Shown here: positions 45,364 to 54,428 of the stretch, in pieces | Position numbering within the stretch: the first letter of the stretch is position 1 | How the letters are laid out: each line of letters opens with the position of its first letter | Source of the DNA: UBA1351 sp965140555 | Lineage (GTDB): Bacteria; Bacillota; Clostridia; Lachnospirales; Vallitaleaceae | Reading direction: 5' to 3' | DNA: 64,000 nucleotides | NCBI GenBank assembly: GCA_965140555.1 | Contig: OZ223259.1 | Coordinates: forward strand, 2,294,001-2,358,000 | Notes under the pieces: generated by a model | The model's input: the letters and a program-made list of their open reading frames with translations, nothing else | What the model was told of the DNA's origin: nothing | Database searches by the model: none | Made by a program: the position numbers and the translations under genes

Positions 45364-46284
45364 ATGAACCCTATTCGAAACAAGAGAGCGTGGCGAGGAT
45401 ATAAAGAATTTCTCTATATTCTTCCGTTTATCATTTTGATAGGCATGTTTGCGTATTATCCATTATATGGTTGGGTGTATGCTTTTTTTGATTTCAGACC
45501 ACCGAAACCTTTAAGCATGGAGGATTTTGTGGGGCTGAAGTGGTTCAAATCATTAGTCGAGAATCCGGTGAAGACACAAATGATACTGAATGTATTGAAG
45601 AATACATTGGCGATGAGTGGATTGACGGTGTTGATGTCTTGGTTACCGATGATTTTTGCGGTATTTTTAAATGAAATCAAGTGGATGCCTTACAGAAAGG
45701 TTGTTCAAACCGTTACTACAATACCGAACTTTATTAGCTGGGTTTTAGTCTATTCCATTGCCTATAATATTTTTAACAGCACCGGAATGGTGAATCATTT
45801 GTTAATGAATTTGGGAATTATTGAGGCTCCGATCTTGTTTCTGCAGTCATCGGAACATGTATGGCTGTCCATGTGGTTATGGCTTACTTGGAAGAATTTA
45901 GGATGGGCTGCCATTATGTACATTGCAGCTATTACAGGTATCGATGAAGAACTGTTTGAAGCGGCAAAAGTTGACGGAGCGACACGAATGCAACGTATTC
46001 GATACATTACGATTCCGAGTATTCTACCAACCTATTTTGTTCTTCTTATGTTGAGTATTGCAAGCTTTCTATCGAACGGCATGGAACAATATTATGTTTT
46101 TCAAAATGCCTTCAACAAAGAACATATTCAAGTGCTTGACCTCTATGTATTCAATATGGCAATGGGAAGCGGTAGTTATTCCGTATCAACAGCGTTAAGT
46201 ATATTGAAAAGTCTTGTGAGTTTGGTTCTTTTAACCGTAGCAAATGTATCGTCAAAAATTGTTCGTGGCGAGAGCTTTTTATAA
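45364..46284 (+). CDS. CUT1 sugar ABC transporter permease (LplB type)
   Basis: AAAGGAG at 45351 precedes the ATG. The 306-residue protein has six membrane helices, FLYILPFIILIGMFAYYPLY at the start, and the EAA motif EAAKVDGATRMQRIRYITIP that contacts the ATPase. It is paired with the permease that follows. The group usually carries complex plant oligosaccharides. Confidence 0.92.
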   Translation: MNPIRNKRAWRGYKEFLYILPFIILIGMFAYYPLYGWVYAFFDFRPPKPLSMEDFVGLKWFKSLVENPVKTQMILNVLKNTLAMSGLTVLMSWLPMIFAVFLNEIKWMPYRKVVQTVTTIPNFISWVLVYSIAYNIFNSTGMVNHLLMNLGIIEAPILFLQSSEHVWLSMWLWLTWKNLGWAAIMYIAAITGIDEELFEAAKVDGATRMQRIRYITIPSILPTYFVLLMLSIASFLSNGMEQYYVFQNAFNKEHIQVLDLYVFNMAMGSGSYSVSTALSILKSLVSLVLLTVANVSSKIVRGESFL

Positions 46285-46297
46285 GGGGGGAGATAGT

Positions 46298-47224
46298 GTG
46301 GCTCAAGGCGTAGCATCTGTAAAGAAGAAAAAAAGAAGTGTTCAAGATCAAGTGATTGATATCGTGACATATGTCTTCTATGGTATTTTTGGATTTGCTT
46401 GTATTTATCCTTTTTACTATATATTTATTAATACCATTAGTTCAAATGTGTTAAGCCAAAAAGGGTTGATTATTTTTTGGCCAAGGGAACTACATATACA
46501 GAATTATTTGGATGCATTAAAAATACCGGGCTTGTTAAATGCAGCAAGTGTATCGGTTGGGCGGACTGTTATTGGGACGATTTTGACCGTTATATCGACA
46601 GCATTTTTGGGGTATATGTTCACACGGGAGACGATGTGGAAACGTCGGTTTTGGTATCGCTTTATGGTCATTACCATGTACTTTAATGCAGGGATCATTC
46701 CGTGGTATTTGACCATGAGAAACTTGCATTTGACGAATAATTTCCTGGGCTATATTTTGCCGACTGTCGTATCACCCTTCTATGTGATTCTAGCCAAAAC
46801 CTTTGTTGAATCTATTCCGAAGGAATTGCAGCAAGCGGCTGAAATTGACGGGGCAGGAACTATGACCATTTTTACGCGAATTATCCTGCCGGTTATAAAA
46901 CCGATTATGGCAACGGTAGCTATTTTTACAGCCGTGGGACAGTGGAATGCATTTCAAGATACATTGTTATTAATGACAGATAGCAAGCTATATACATTAC
47001 AATTTATTCTCTACCAGTATATCAATCAAGCAAGTTCGCTGAAGGCGTTAGTAAACTCATCAAGTGCCGGTTCAAGTGTGGCTCAAAGTTTGGCAACGGT
47101 TCAGACGGCAACATCCATTCGGATGACCGTTACAGTTATTGTTGTGGCTCCAATTTTGATGATCTATCCTATTTTCCAACGCTATTTCGTCAAAGGAATT
47201 ATGATTGGAGCAATTAAGGGGTAG
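46298..47224 (+). CDS. CUT1 sugar ABC transporter permease (LplC/YtcP type)
   Basis: A GGGGGGAGA at 46286 selects the GTG at 46298 over the upstream ATG at 46244, which lies inside the previous gene. The 308-residue protein has six membrane helices and the EAA motif QAAEIDGAGTMTIFTRIILP, ending in the family-typical KGIMIGAIKG. No ATPase gene is in the operon, so a shared MsmK/UgpC-type ATPase elsewhere must serve it. Confidence 0.92.
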   Translation: MAQGVASVKKKKRSVQDQVIDIVTYVFYGIFGFACIYPFYYIFINTISSNVLSQKGLIIFWPRELHIQNYLDALKIPGLLNAASVSVGRTVIGTILTVISTAFLGYMFTRETMWKRRFWYRFMVITMYFNAGIIPWYLTMRNLHLTNNFLGYILPTVVSPFYVILAKTFVESIPKELQQAAEIDGAGTMTIFTRIILPVIKPIMATVAIFTAVGQWNAFQDTLLLMTDSKLYTLQFILYQYINQASSLKALVNSSSAGSSVAQSLATVQTATSIRMTVTVIVVAPILMIYPIFQRYFVKGIMIGAIKG

Positions 47225-47269
47225 GTAGCTATTCATGTATATAATAACAAGGTTTAAGGAGGTTTTACG

Positions 47270-49012
47270 ATGATGAAACGAGGATGGTTCAAAGGTGTAG
47301 TCATGATGATGGTGCTTATGATGGTAGTAAGTGCCTGCGGTTCAAAAGGAGAAGGTGTAGCACAGGGGGGAAGTGCATCAGACGGGACAACAAGTGACTC
47401 GGACAGTAGCGAGTTGATGACGATTGAAATGTATGATGTGGCAGCCAATTATCAGGGGATTCAAACAGGGTGGTTTGGTAAGATTGTCAAAGATAAATTT
47501 AACCTTGAGTTGAATATTATTGCACCACAGGTATCTGGAGATGGGGAAGCCTTGTATCAGACACGAAGTTCAGCCGGTGCTCTCGGGGACATCGTCGTAC
47601 TTGATAATGCAGATTTGCAAGATTGTATTGAATCAGGTCTGATTAAAGATATTACACAAGATATACAATCAACGACTTATTTGAAGGAATATCTCGATCA
47701 ATATGAATTATTTAATAAAGCCCTTGAAGGGAATGAAGAGGGCAAGATATATGGCCTTCCGTGCCAAATTACCAATACATCACCGACCACATATTCTGAG
47801 ACAGAAGTCTATTCCTCGCCAATGGTGCCGTGGGATTACTATACAGAACTGGGGCGTCCTGAAGTCAGTAATTTAGATGAATTACTGGATTTGATGGAAT
47901 TACTTCAAGACACCTATCCGACCAATGATGCAGGAGATGCGAATTATGCCTTGTCACTATGGGATGATTGGGATAACACAAGTATCGAGACGGTGAATCA
48001 AATAACCAAATGGTATGGGGATGAAGTGCTAGGCTCGATTCTTCTAAGTAATTCAGGAGAGATGAAACCGTTAACCGATGATGCAGGTACCTATCACAAA
48101 ATGTTGAAGTTTTTCTATGAGGCGAATCAAAGAGGCCTTATTGATCCGGACTCCGGAACTCAAGATTGGGATGCAGCATGTACGAAGATGAAAAACAAAC
48201 AAGTCTTGCTTTATTGGTATATCTGGCAACGTGGTTTTTGGAATACACCTGAACGAGCTGAAGAAAGAAATGCGTATATAGCAGTTCCTGTTGGGGATAT
48301 GAATGTTTATCAAACGTCGGATACTTATTATGGTGACGGAAGAGCTTTTGCTGTCGGTTCACAAGTGACGGATGCGGAAAAAGAGCGTATTATGGAATTC
48401 ATGGATTGGTTAATCAGCCCGGAAGGACTTGATTATCAACATGCCGGCTTAGAAGGCTATAGTTATACGGTTAATGAAGACGGAACATATACATTGACAG
48501 AAGATGGTAAATATGCCTTAATGGAGAATAGAGAAGTTCCGGAAGAATTTGGCGGTGGTGGCTATTCGGACGGTATGTCTCAAATAAATCAATGGCCGAT
48601 GGCCGGTGTGTCGATTAATCCGAATACAGGAGAATCGTACATGAAAGATTATTGGTCCAGCTATTTGGAAGAGAACAGAACAACTATGACCAAAGAGTGG
48701 AGTGAGGTCTATGCTGCTGATAATCAAGTAGATTACTTGCAGAAGAATGGTCAACTTCAAGTTATACCTAGTGTGAACATTATTCTACCAAGTGATTCAA
48801 CGGATATAGCACTTATTCGAAGTCAATGTGGTGAAATTATTTGTGATACATCATGGCAAATGATTTTTGCAAAGGATGAGAAAGAGTTTGAAGAACGTTG
48901 GTCATCCATGAAAACGACACTAGATGGGTTAGGTTGGGACACATTGGTTGCTTTTGATACGGAAAAATATCAAAAGGTTGTTGATGCCAGAAACGCGGCT
49001 ATGGGAAAATAG
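47270..49012 (+). CDS. CUT1 extracellular sugar-binding lipoprotein
   Basis: AAGGAGG at 47256 precedes ATG ATG. The 580-residue protein has a lipoprotein signal ending VVSACG (Cys23) and the large LplA-type solute-binding fold (VVLDNADLQDCIESGLIKDI; later IMEFMDWLISPEGLDYQHAG). Length is normal for this class. It captures an oligosaccharide for the two permeases before it. Confidence 0.92.
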   Translation: MMKRGWFKGVVMMMVLMMVVSACGSKGEGVAQGGSASDGTTSDSDSSELMTIEMYDVAANYQGIQTGWFGKIVKDKFNLELNIIAPQVSGDGEALYQTRSSAGALGDIVVLDNADLQDCIESGLIKDITQDIQSTTYLKEYLDQYELFNKALEGNEEGKIYGLPCQITNTSPTTYSETEVYSSPMVPWDYYTELGRPEVSNLDELLDLMELLQDTYPTNDAGDANYALSLWDDWDNTSIETVNQITKWYGDEVLGSILLSNSGEMKPLTDDAGTYHKMLKFFYEANQRGLIDPDSGTQDWDAACTKMKNKQVLLYWYIWQRGFWNTPERAEERNAYIAVPVGDMNVYQTSDTYYGDGRAFAVGSQVTDAEKERIMEFMDWLISPEGLDYQHAGLEGYSYTVNEDGTYTLTEDGKYALMENREVPEEFGGGGYSDGMSQINQWPMAGVSINPNTGESYMKDYWSSYLEENRTTMTKEWSEVYAADNQVDYLQKNGQLQVIPSVNIILPSDSTDIALIRSQCGEIICDTSWQMIFAKDEKEFEERWSSMKTTLDGLGWDTLVAFDTEKYQKVVDARNAAMGK

Positions 49013-49050
49013 TCGGGGAATACAGCGGAAAATGTAGGAATCATAAGATG

Positions 49051-49097
49051 ATTAGCCCGAAAAAGCAAGTTCAACTATATGCTTTTGTTGACCTAAT
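49051..49097. repeat. MITE-like repeat, core deleted, reverse orientation
   Basis: ATTAGCCCGAAAAAGCA and TGCTTTTGTTGACCTAAT are the two ends. Between them only AGTTCAACTATA remains, the reverse of TATAGTTGAACT in the full copy. The central stem has been lost. Confidence 0.65.
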
Positions 49098-49136
49098 CAT
49101 TAGATGCAAGTTAGATGACGGAAAGGAAGACTTATA

Positions 49137-50564
49137 ATGAAACAGATGAATAAACAGCAAGCGTACAATCCATACCTCCCATCATGGGAGTATATACCGG
49201 ATGGGGAACCGTATATTTTTGAAAATCGCCTTTATGTGTATGGTTCTCATGATAAGTTTAACGGACATGCCTATTGCTTGAATGATTATGTCGGTTGGTC
49301 ACGATCTCTAGATGATCCTTCAGATTGGCGTTATGAAGGTGTTATCTATGAAGCGACGGATGTAGAGGATAATGACGATCGGGACAGTTGTCTCTACGCA
49401 CCGGATGTTGTACAAGGGGTAGACGGACGCTATTATCTATACTATGTAGATAGTAAGCGCGGGATTGTATCGGTGGCCGTATGTGATCGTCCGGCAGGAA
49501 GATATCGGTTCTACGGTTATGTGCATTATGCAGACGGAATACGATTAGGTGAGGCTGAGGGAGATGAACCTCAATTTGATCCCGGCGTTATACTGGAAGA
49601 TGATCGTGTATACCTTTATACAGGTTTTTGTAGCAAAGGGGATACAAGTCGATCGGGAGCAATGGTGACGGTGTTGTCAACAGATATGTTAACGGTGGTT
49701 AAAGGACCGGAATTTATTGTTCCAAGCGATTCCTATAGTGAAGGGTCAGGATTTGAGGGCTTTGAGTTTTTTGAAGCACCTTCAATTCGCAAGCGTGGAG
49801 ACTTGTATTATTTTGTTTATTCATCGGTTCAAATGCATGAGCTGTGTTATGCAACGAGTCGCTTCCCGGATAAAGACTTTACCTATGGTGGCGTCATTAT
49901 CAGTAATTGTGATATGGGGTGCGATGTGGAACAGCCCAAGGATAAACCCATGTTTTATGGAGGAAATAATCACGGAAGTATTATTGAAATTAATGGCGAA
50001 TGGTTTGTTTTCTACCATAGACATACAAACGGAACCAATTTCAGCCGTCAAGGGTGTATCGAGCCCATAACATTCCGTGAAGACGGAAGCATACCGCAAG
50101 TACCGCTAACATCATGTGGATCGAATGGTAAGCCTCTCGTTGGCCATGGGTTTTATCCTACATATATTGCCTGTCATTTGTTCTGTGATGAAGAATCCGT
50201 GTATACGGACTTTACGGCATCATGGATGAATAATCAATTCCCTAAAATTACCCAAGACGGTAGAGATGGGGATGAAGAACTAGGTTATATAGCCAATATG
50301 AAAGACAGTGCCACAGCAGGTTTCAAATACTTCGACATTCAAGAGGTCAAGGAAATAGAAATCACAACACGGGGATATGCACGAGGTGAATTTTTAGTGA
50401 AGACGAGTTGGGACGGACCAGCATTCGCGAAGATTCCGATTCATACATCAAATGCGTGGAAAACCTATAGTGCCAAGGTACAATTGCCAAAAGGTAAGCA
50501 AGCATTATATTTCACCTTCAAAGGAACCGGAAGTGTTCAGTTTGCATCCTTCGAATTAAAATAA
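49137..50564 (+). CDS. GH43 glycoside hydrolase with C-terminal CBM6-like domain
   Basis: The 475-residue enzyme has no signal peptide. The five-bladed propeller of GH43 covers residues 1-330, with SWEYIPDGEPYIFENRLYVY at the N-terminus, LYAPDVVQGVDGRYYLYYVD (Asp) and FEAPSIRKRGDLYYFVYSS (catalytic Glu). Residues 345-475 look like a CBM6-type sandwich (FKYFDIQEVKEIEITTRGYA). The family removes arabinose or xylose units. It works in the cytoplasm on sugars brought in by the CUT1 transporter. Confidence 0.9.
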   Translation: MKQMNKQQAYNPYLPSWEYIPDGEPYIFENRLYVYGSHDKFNGHAYCLNDYVGWSRSLDDPSDWRYEGVIYEATDVEDNDDRDSCLYAPDVVQGVDGRYYLYYVDSKRGIVSVAVCDRPAGRYRFYGYVHYADGIRLGEAEGDEPQFDPGVILEDDRVYLYTGFCSKGDTSRSGAMVTVLSTDMLTVVKGPEFIVPSDSYSEGSGFEGFEFFEAPSIRKRGDLYYFVYSSVQMHELCYATSRFPDKDFTYGGVIISNCDMGCDVEQPKDKPMFYGGNNHGSIIEINGEWFVFYHRHTNGTNFSRQGCIEPITFREDGSIPQVPLTSCGSNGKPLVGHGFYPTYIACHLFCDEESVYTDFTASWMNNQFPKITQDGRDGDEELGYIANMKDSATAGFKYFDIQEVKEIEITTRGYARGEFLVKTSWDGPAFAKIPIHTSNAWKTYSAKVQLPKGKQALYFTFKGTGSVQFASFELK

Positions 50565-50572
50565 AAAAGGAA

Positions 50573-50622
50573 TAAGGCGGATAGATCAGTAACTACAAGT
50601 TACTGATCTATCCGCCTTTTTT
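50573..50622. terminator. Bidirectional terminator
   Basis: AAGGCGGATAGATCAGTAAC pairs perfectly with its complement around a five-base loop, with T on both outer sides. It serves the two convergent genes. Confidence 0.93.
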
Positions 50623-51877
50623 AAGTTTGAGGATCGGAGAAATGTATTTTGCTAAGATTTTCTTTATCCAGGTATAGTTGCTTGCGATAATCTGTTGGGG
50701 TTAGTCCGATTTCATTTTTGAAGACCTTAGTGAAGTAATTGAAATCATGAATACCCACGCTAAAGGCAATATCTTGAATGGATAAGGTACTTGTATTCAG
50801 TAATTTTATGGCAGTATTCACACGTCGCTGGTTGGTATATTTGATAATGGTGATACCAACTTCCTTTTTAAACTGACTCGACAAATAAGGGGTTGAAACA
50901 TCATATTTGGCAGCAAGATCTTGAAGGCTAATTTTACTGTCTAGATTAAACTCTATATAATGAAGAATTTGCCGAATAATAGGGGAGTATTGCTTTGTGG
51001 ATTTGTTTTTTACCAAATGACAATAGCTCCGTATCATTTTCTCATAGAGTAAATTCAAAGCGGTAATCGAGGTTGCGTTTTCGATTTTATTCACAAACTT
51101 GCTAGATATTTCGTGAAGAAAAACGGGGTGGATTTCATTCACTTCAACGGCTTTGCGAAAGAGGGTGTTTACGGTTATTAAAGAAGCTTTTCGATCCCTT
51201 AGTGAATTTTTCAAGCGAGGTTCATAAGGAATGGTTACCATTTTTTTGGCGTCATCTAGGGCTTCTTTTCGATTTCCGGTACTAATATGTCGTAATAATT
51301 GTTGTTCGAGTTTATACCGTTCAGCAATCTGATTCGCATGTATAGCAAAGTTTTTATTGGGTTGATAGAGTGCTCCGTTTTCATCCGTCGTATTGAATTC
51401 ATGGTAGGTGACAGTAAACGGTTGAACATCGGGACTGATATAGCTGATAATATCACCGATAATTGAGATGATATTCAGATTGTTTCCGATGACAGGAACA
51501 CCATAGGCGAATCCTTTCAACGGTTGAATATTAGAAATCGTAAGTTTGTGGATATTCATAAGCTCATGCCAATAATTCTCGTCAATTTCTTCGTTAAAAT
51601 AGGGACCGACGGTAATTAAATCATTTTTTTCCTGGTAAGGGTAGAAAAACACATAATTGAGTTGATAAGAATCGGTTAATATGCAGAAAGTATTATGATC
51701 TAAATCTTGAATGAATTTTCGAATTTCATGATAGAGAGAGTCTGAGTTCTGTAAACTTTCTCGAAGAAATCGATCAAAAATCGAAAGATTATTATAAGGT
51801 TCGATTAAATAATTTAAGTCTAATTTCATCGTATCTTTAAGTAACTTTGTAATAAAGTCTAATGTTCGATTATTCAT
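50621..51877 (-). CDS. AraC-family regulator of the GH2/CUT2 locus
   Basis: AAGGAG upstream selects the ATG at 51877 (MNNRTLDFITKLLKDTMKLD) over a hydrophobic 25-codon extension. The 418-residue protein has a sensor region (1-270) and a C-terminal AraC domain (KISLQDLAAKYDVSTPYLSS, then VGIHDFNYFTKVFKNEIG). It is divergent from the GH2 gene. A 23-bp motif repeated before GH2 and before the transporter operon is its probable binding site. Confidence 0.88.
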   Translation of the reverse strand: MNNRTLDFITKLLKDTMKLDLNYLIEPYNNLSIFDRFLRESLQNSDSLYHEIRKFIQDLDHNTFCILTDSYQLNYVFFYPYQEKNDLITVGPYFNEEIDENYWHELMNIHKLTISNIQPLKGFAYGVPVIGNNLNIISIIGDIISYISPDVQPFTVTYHEFNTTDENGALYQPNKNFAIHANQIAERYKLEQQLLRHISTGNRKEALDDAKKMVTIPYEPRLKNSLRDRKASLITVNTLFRKAVEVNEIHPVFLHEISSKFVNKIENATSITALNLLYEKMIRSYCHLVKNKSTKQYSPIIRQILHYIEFNLDSKISLQDLAAKYDVSTPYLSSQFKKEVGITIIKYTNQRRVNTAIKLLNTSTLSIQDIAFSVGIHDFNYFTKVFKNEIGLTPTDYRKQLYLDKENLSKIHFSDPQT

Positions 51878-51978
51878 AGATAAACTCCTTGCCTCATAAG
51901 AGATTAATAATTCAGTGATTATTATAACGATAAATAGTATAAAAATCAACAATATGAGATAAAATATTAAGAATATAC

Positions 51979-52001
51979 TAATGTGAATGCTATTTTTCTA
52001 T
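51979..52001. promoter_or_regulatory. Candidate AraC-box before GH2 gene
   Basis: The 23-bp motif CTAATGTGAATGCTATTTTT plus CTA is about 80% identical to the site at 54348. It ends 27 bp before TATAAT (52029-52034), next to the -35 region, an activator position. Confidence 0.7.
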
Positions 52002-52078
52002 TAATGTAGTAAAAAATATGCTATCATTTATAATAGAACTAAGTAGGAAAATATACGTTAGCAAAAGGGGAAAAGTCA

Positions 52079-54304
52079 ATGAGAAAAATGTATTCCTTAG
52101 ATAGTAATTGGATGTTTACCTATGTGGATGAAAACCACGAAGTGGATTCAAGAAGTATGGATACGGCAGGGATAGAGGTCCAGTTGCCTCATACCTGGAA
52201 TGTAGGAAGTAATACAGAACGCCGATTGTGTCTATATGAGAAAGAGTTGCTAGTAAACAAACAGCATGCGACAGATCAACTGTTCCTGGAATTCTTAGGT
52301 GCTAACGCACTTTGTCAAGTATATATCAATGACGAATTTATAGGAGAACACCGTGGTGGATATTCGACATTCAGATTTGATATCACAGATGTATATCAAT
52401 GGGGCGGAACGAATCGACTAAAGGTCTATGTCGATAATAGTCAGACAGAAGATATATCTCCGTTGAATGGTGATTTCACCATATATGGAGGTTTGTATCG
52501 GTCTGTAAACTTGATATGTGTTCCGGAATCCCATTTTGACTTGCTCTTCTATGGCAGTACCGGTGTTATCGTTCAAAGTGAGGTTGATGAAGCCGGTAAC
52601 GGTGTGCTGAATGTTGAATCCCATGTTATAAATGGGGATGATGTAAGTTTGGAATTGCAGGTGAGAAATTCAGAGGGTGACTTACTCGTGCAATCTTTAA
52701 CGTCGGGCAATGAAGAGACACATCAACTGATTGTTGAACAGTGTAGCTTATGGGATGGTAAAAAGAATCCAAAGACCTATACGTTGACAGCGCTCTTGAA
52801 GTCTGAAGAACGCATCTATGATCAGGTAGAACTTACAGTAGGATTTCGACAATATGCCTTTGATAGTGAAAAAGGATTTATTCTTAATGGCGAACGCGTA
52901 CGCATTAATGGTGTGGCAAAACATCAAGATTTTGAAGGCGTCGGTAATGCAATTACGAAAGAACATATACACAAAGATTTTGAGTTGATTGAAGAAATCG
53001 GAGCGAATGCTGTTCGCTTGTCACATTATCAACATCATCAAGAAACCTATGACATGTGTGATAAACTAGGTCTTATCACTTGGGCGGAGATTCCGATGAT
53101 GGCTATGCCAAATAGTGAAACGGTCATGATGAATGCGAAGGAGCAATTGAAGGAATTGGTTTATCAAAATTGTCATCATCCTTCTATATGTTTCTGGGGA
53201 ATTCAAAATGAGATTGCCATGGGTGGCGAATCATTGGCGATGTATAAAGGTGTTCATGAACTGAATGATTTATTCCACTCTCTTATGCCAAAGGAATTAT
53301 CGACTTCAGCGAACATGCATTATGTAGAGAATCAAAGTCCGTTGAATTTTATTACAGATGTTCTTGGATATAATCTTTATTATGGTTGGTATTATGGGAA
53401 CGTAGAAGATTTAGGTGATTGGTTTGATACATTTCATGACGAGAATCCCAATGTATCCCTTGGAATGTCTGAATATGGTGCCGACTGTAACTTGAAGTTC
53501 CATTCAGCAGATCCTAAGGTGAAGGATTACACAGAGGAATATCAAGCATTATATCATGAAAAAACCTATGAGATTATAGACTCAAAGCCGTATCTTTGGG
53601 GAAGCTTTGTATGGAATATGTTTGACTTTGGAAGTGAAGTTCGTGATGAAGGTGGCATTAAAGGTAAGAACTGCAAAGGATTAGTAACCTTTGACCGTGA
53701 AACACGAAAAGATGCCTTCTATTACTATAAAGCAAAGTGGTCAGATAAACCCTTTGTTCATATAGGAGAAAAACGATTTGTTAATCGTAGCGAAGAGAAG
53801 GTAACCATTAAGGTTTATAGTAATTTAGATGCAGTAACCTTATATGTGAATGATAACGAAGTTAGAACAATAGAAGGTAGTAGCGTATTCAAGTTTGAGG
53901 ATATCACCCTGAAGTTTGGGGATAACATGATTAAGGTTGTTAGTGGCGACCAAGGAACAGAGTATGTTGATGAAGCAACCTTTGTACGAACGGAAGAAAA
54001 AGATCAATCGTATATATATGCTGATGCTCGTCCGGGATTAAATGTAGAGAATTGGTTCACCCAAGAAAAGAGTGAGCTGGATTTCTTCCCTGAGGATCAT
54101 TTCTCTATAAAGGATACGATGAGTGACATCATGGAAAATGAAGAGGCGTGGGAAGTGCTTAAGGAAAAAGTACCTAAGATTGTTGATCGAGCAACCCCCG
54201 GATCCAAGGTAACCTTGCTCTGGGTATTCAATAAGATGCGTGCGCTTTTTACAGAAGAGCAGATTATGGAAGTTAATGATTGTTTGGTTAAAATAAAGAA
54301 ATAA
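52079..54304 (+). CDS. GH2 glycoside hydrolase, paralogue of the PTS-operon enzyme
   Basis: The 741-residue cytoplasmic enzyme has the same layout as the protein at 30276: jelly roll, Ig-like domain, TIM barrel with acid/base Glu378 (WGIQNEI) and nucleophile Glu465 (MSEYG), then the beta domain RFVNRSEEKVTIKVYSNLDA and a helical C-terminus. The specificity (beta-galactoside, glucuronide or other) cannot be told. It faces the AraC gene and stands before the CUT2 operon. Confidence 0.9.
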   Translation: MRKMYSLDSNWMFTYVDENHEVDSRSMDTAGIEVQLPHTWNVGSNTERRLCLYEKELLVNKQHATDQLFLEFLGANALCQVYINDEFIGEHRGGYSTFRFDITDVYQWGGTNRLKVYVDNSQTEDISPLNGDFTIYGGLYRSVNLICVPESHFDLLFYGSTGVIVQSEVDEAGNGVLNVESHVINGDDVSLELQVRNSEGDLLVQSLTSGNEETHQLIVEQCSLWDGKKNPKTYTLTALLKSEERIYDQVELTVGFRQYAFDSEKGFILNGERVRINGVAKHQDFEGVGNAITKEHIHKDFELIEEIGANAVRLSHYQHHQETYDMCDKLGLITWAEIPMMAMPNSETVMMNAKEQLKELVYQNCHHPSICFWGIQNEIAMGGESLAMYKGVHELNDLFHSLMPKELSTSANMHYVENQSPLNFITDVLGYNLYYGWYYGNVEDLGDWFDTFHDENPNVSLGMSEYGADCNLKFHSADPKVKDYTEEYQALYHEKTYEIIDSKPYLWGSFVWNMFDFGSEVRDEGGIKGKNCKGLVTFDRETRKDAFYYYKAKWSDKPFVHIGEKRFVNRSEEKVTIKVYSNLDAVTLYVNDNEVRTIEGSSVFKFEDITLKFGDNMIKVVSGDQGTEYVDEATFVRTEEKDQSYIYADARPGLNVENWFTQEKSELDFFPEDHFSIKDTMSDIMENEEAWEVLKEKVPKIVDRATPGSKVTLLWVFNKMRALFTEEQIMEVNDCLVKIKK

Positions 54305-54347
54305 CATACAATAATCTGCAAAAAAGAATATTTACATTAAAATAGTT

Positions 54348-54370
54348 CTAATATTGATGTTATTTTTCTA
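54348..54370. promoter_or_regulatory. Candidate AraC-box before CUT2 operon
   Basis: The motif CTAATATTGATGTTATTTTT plus CTA matches the site before GH2 and ends 26 bp before the -10 box TATAGT (54397-54402). Confidence 0.7.
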
Positions 54371-54428
54371 ACAGATTCGTATGAAATGTGATATGTTATA
54401 GTTAAAGTAATGACAAAGGAGTTAAATC

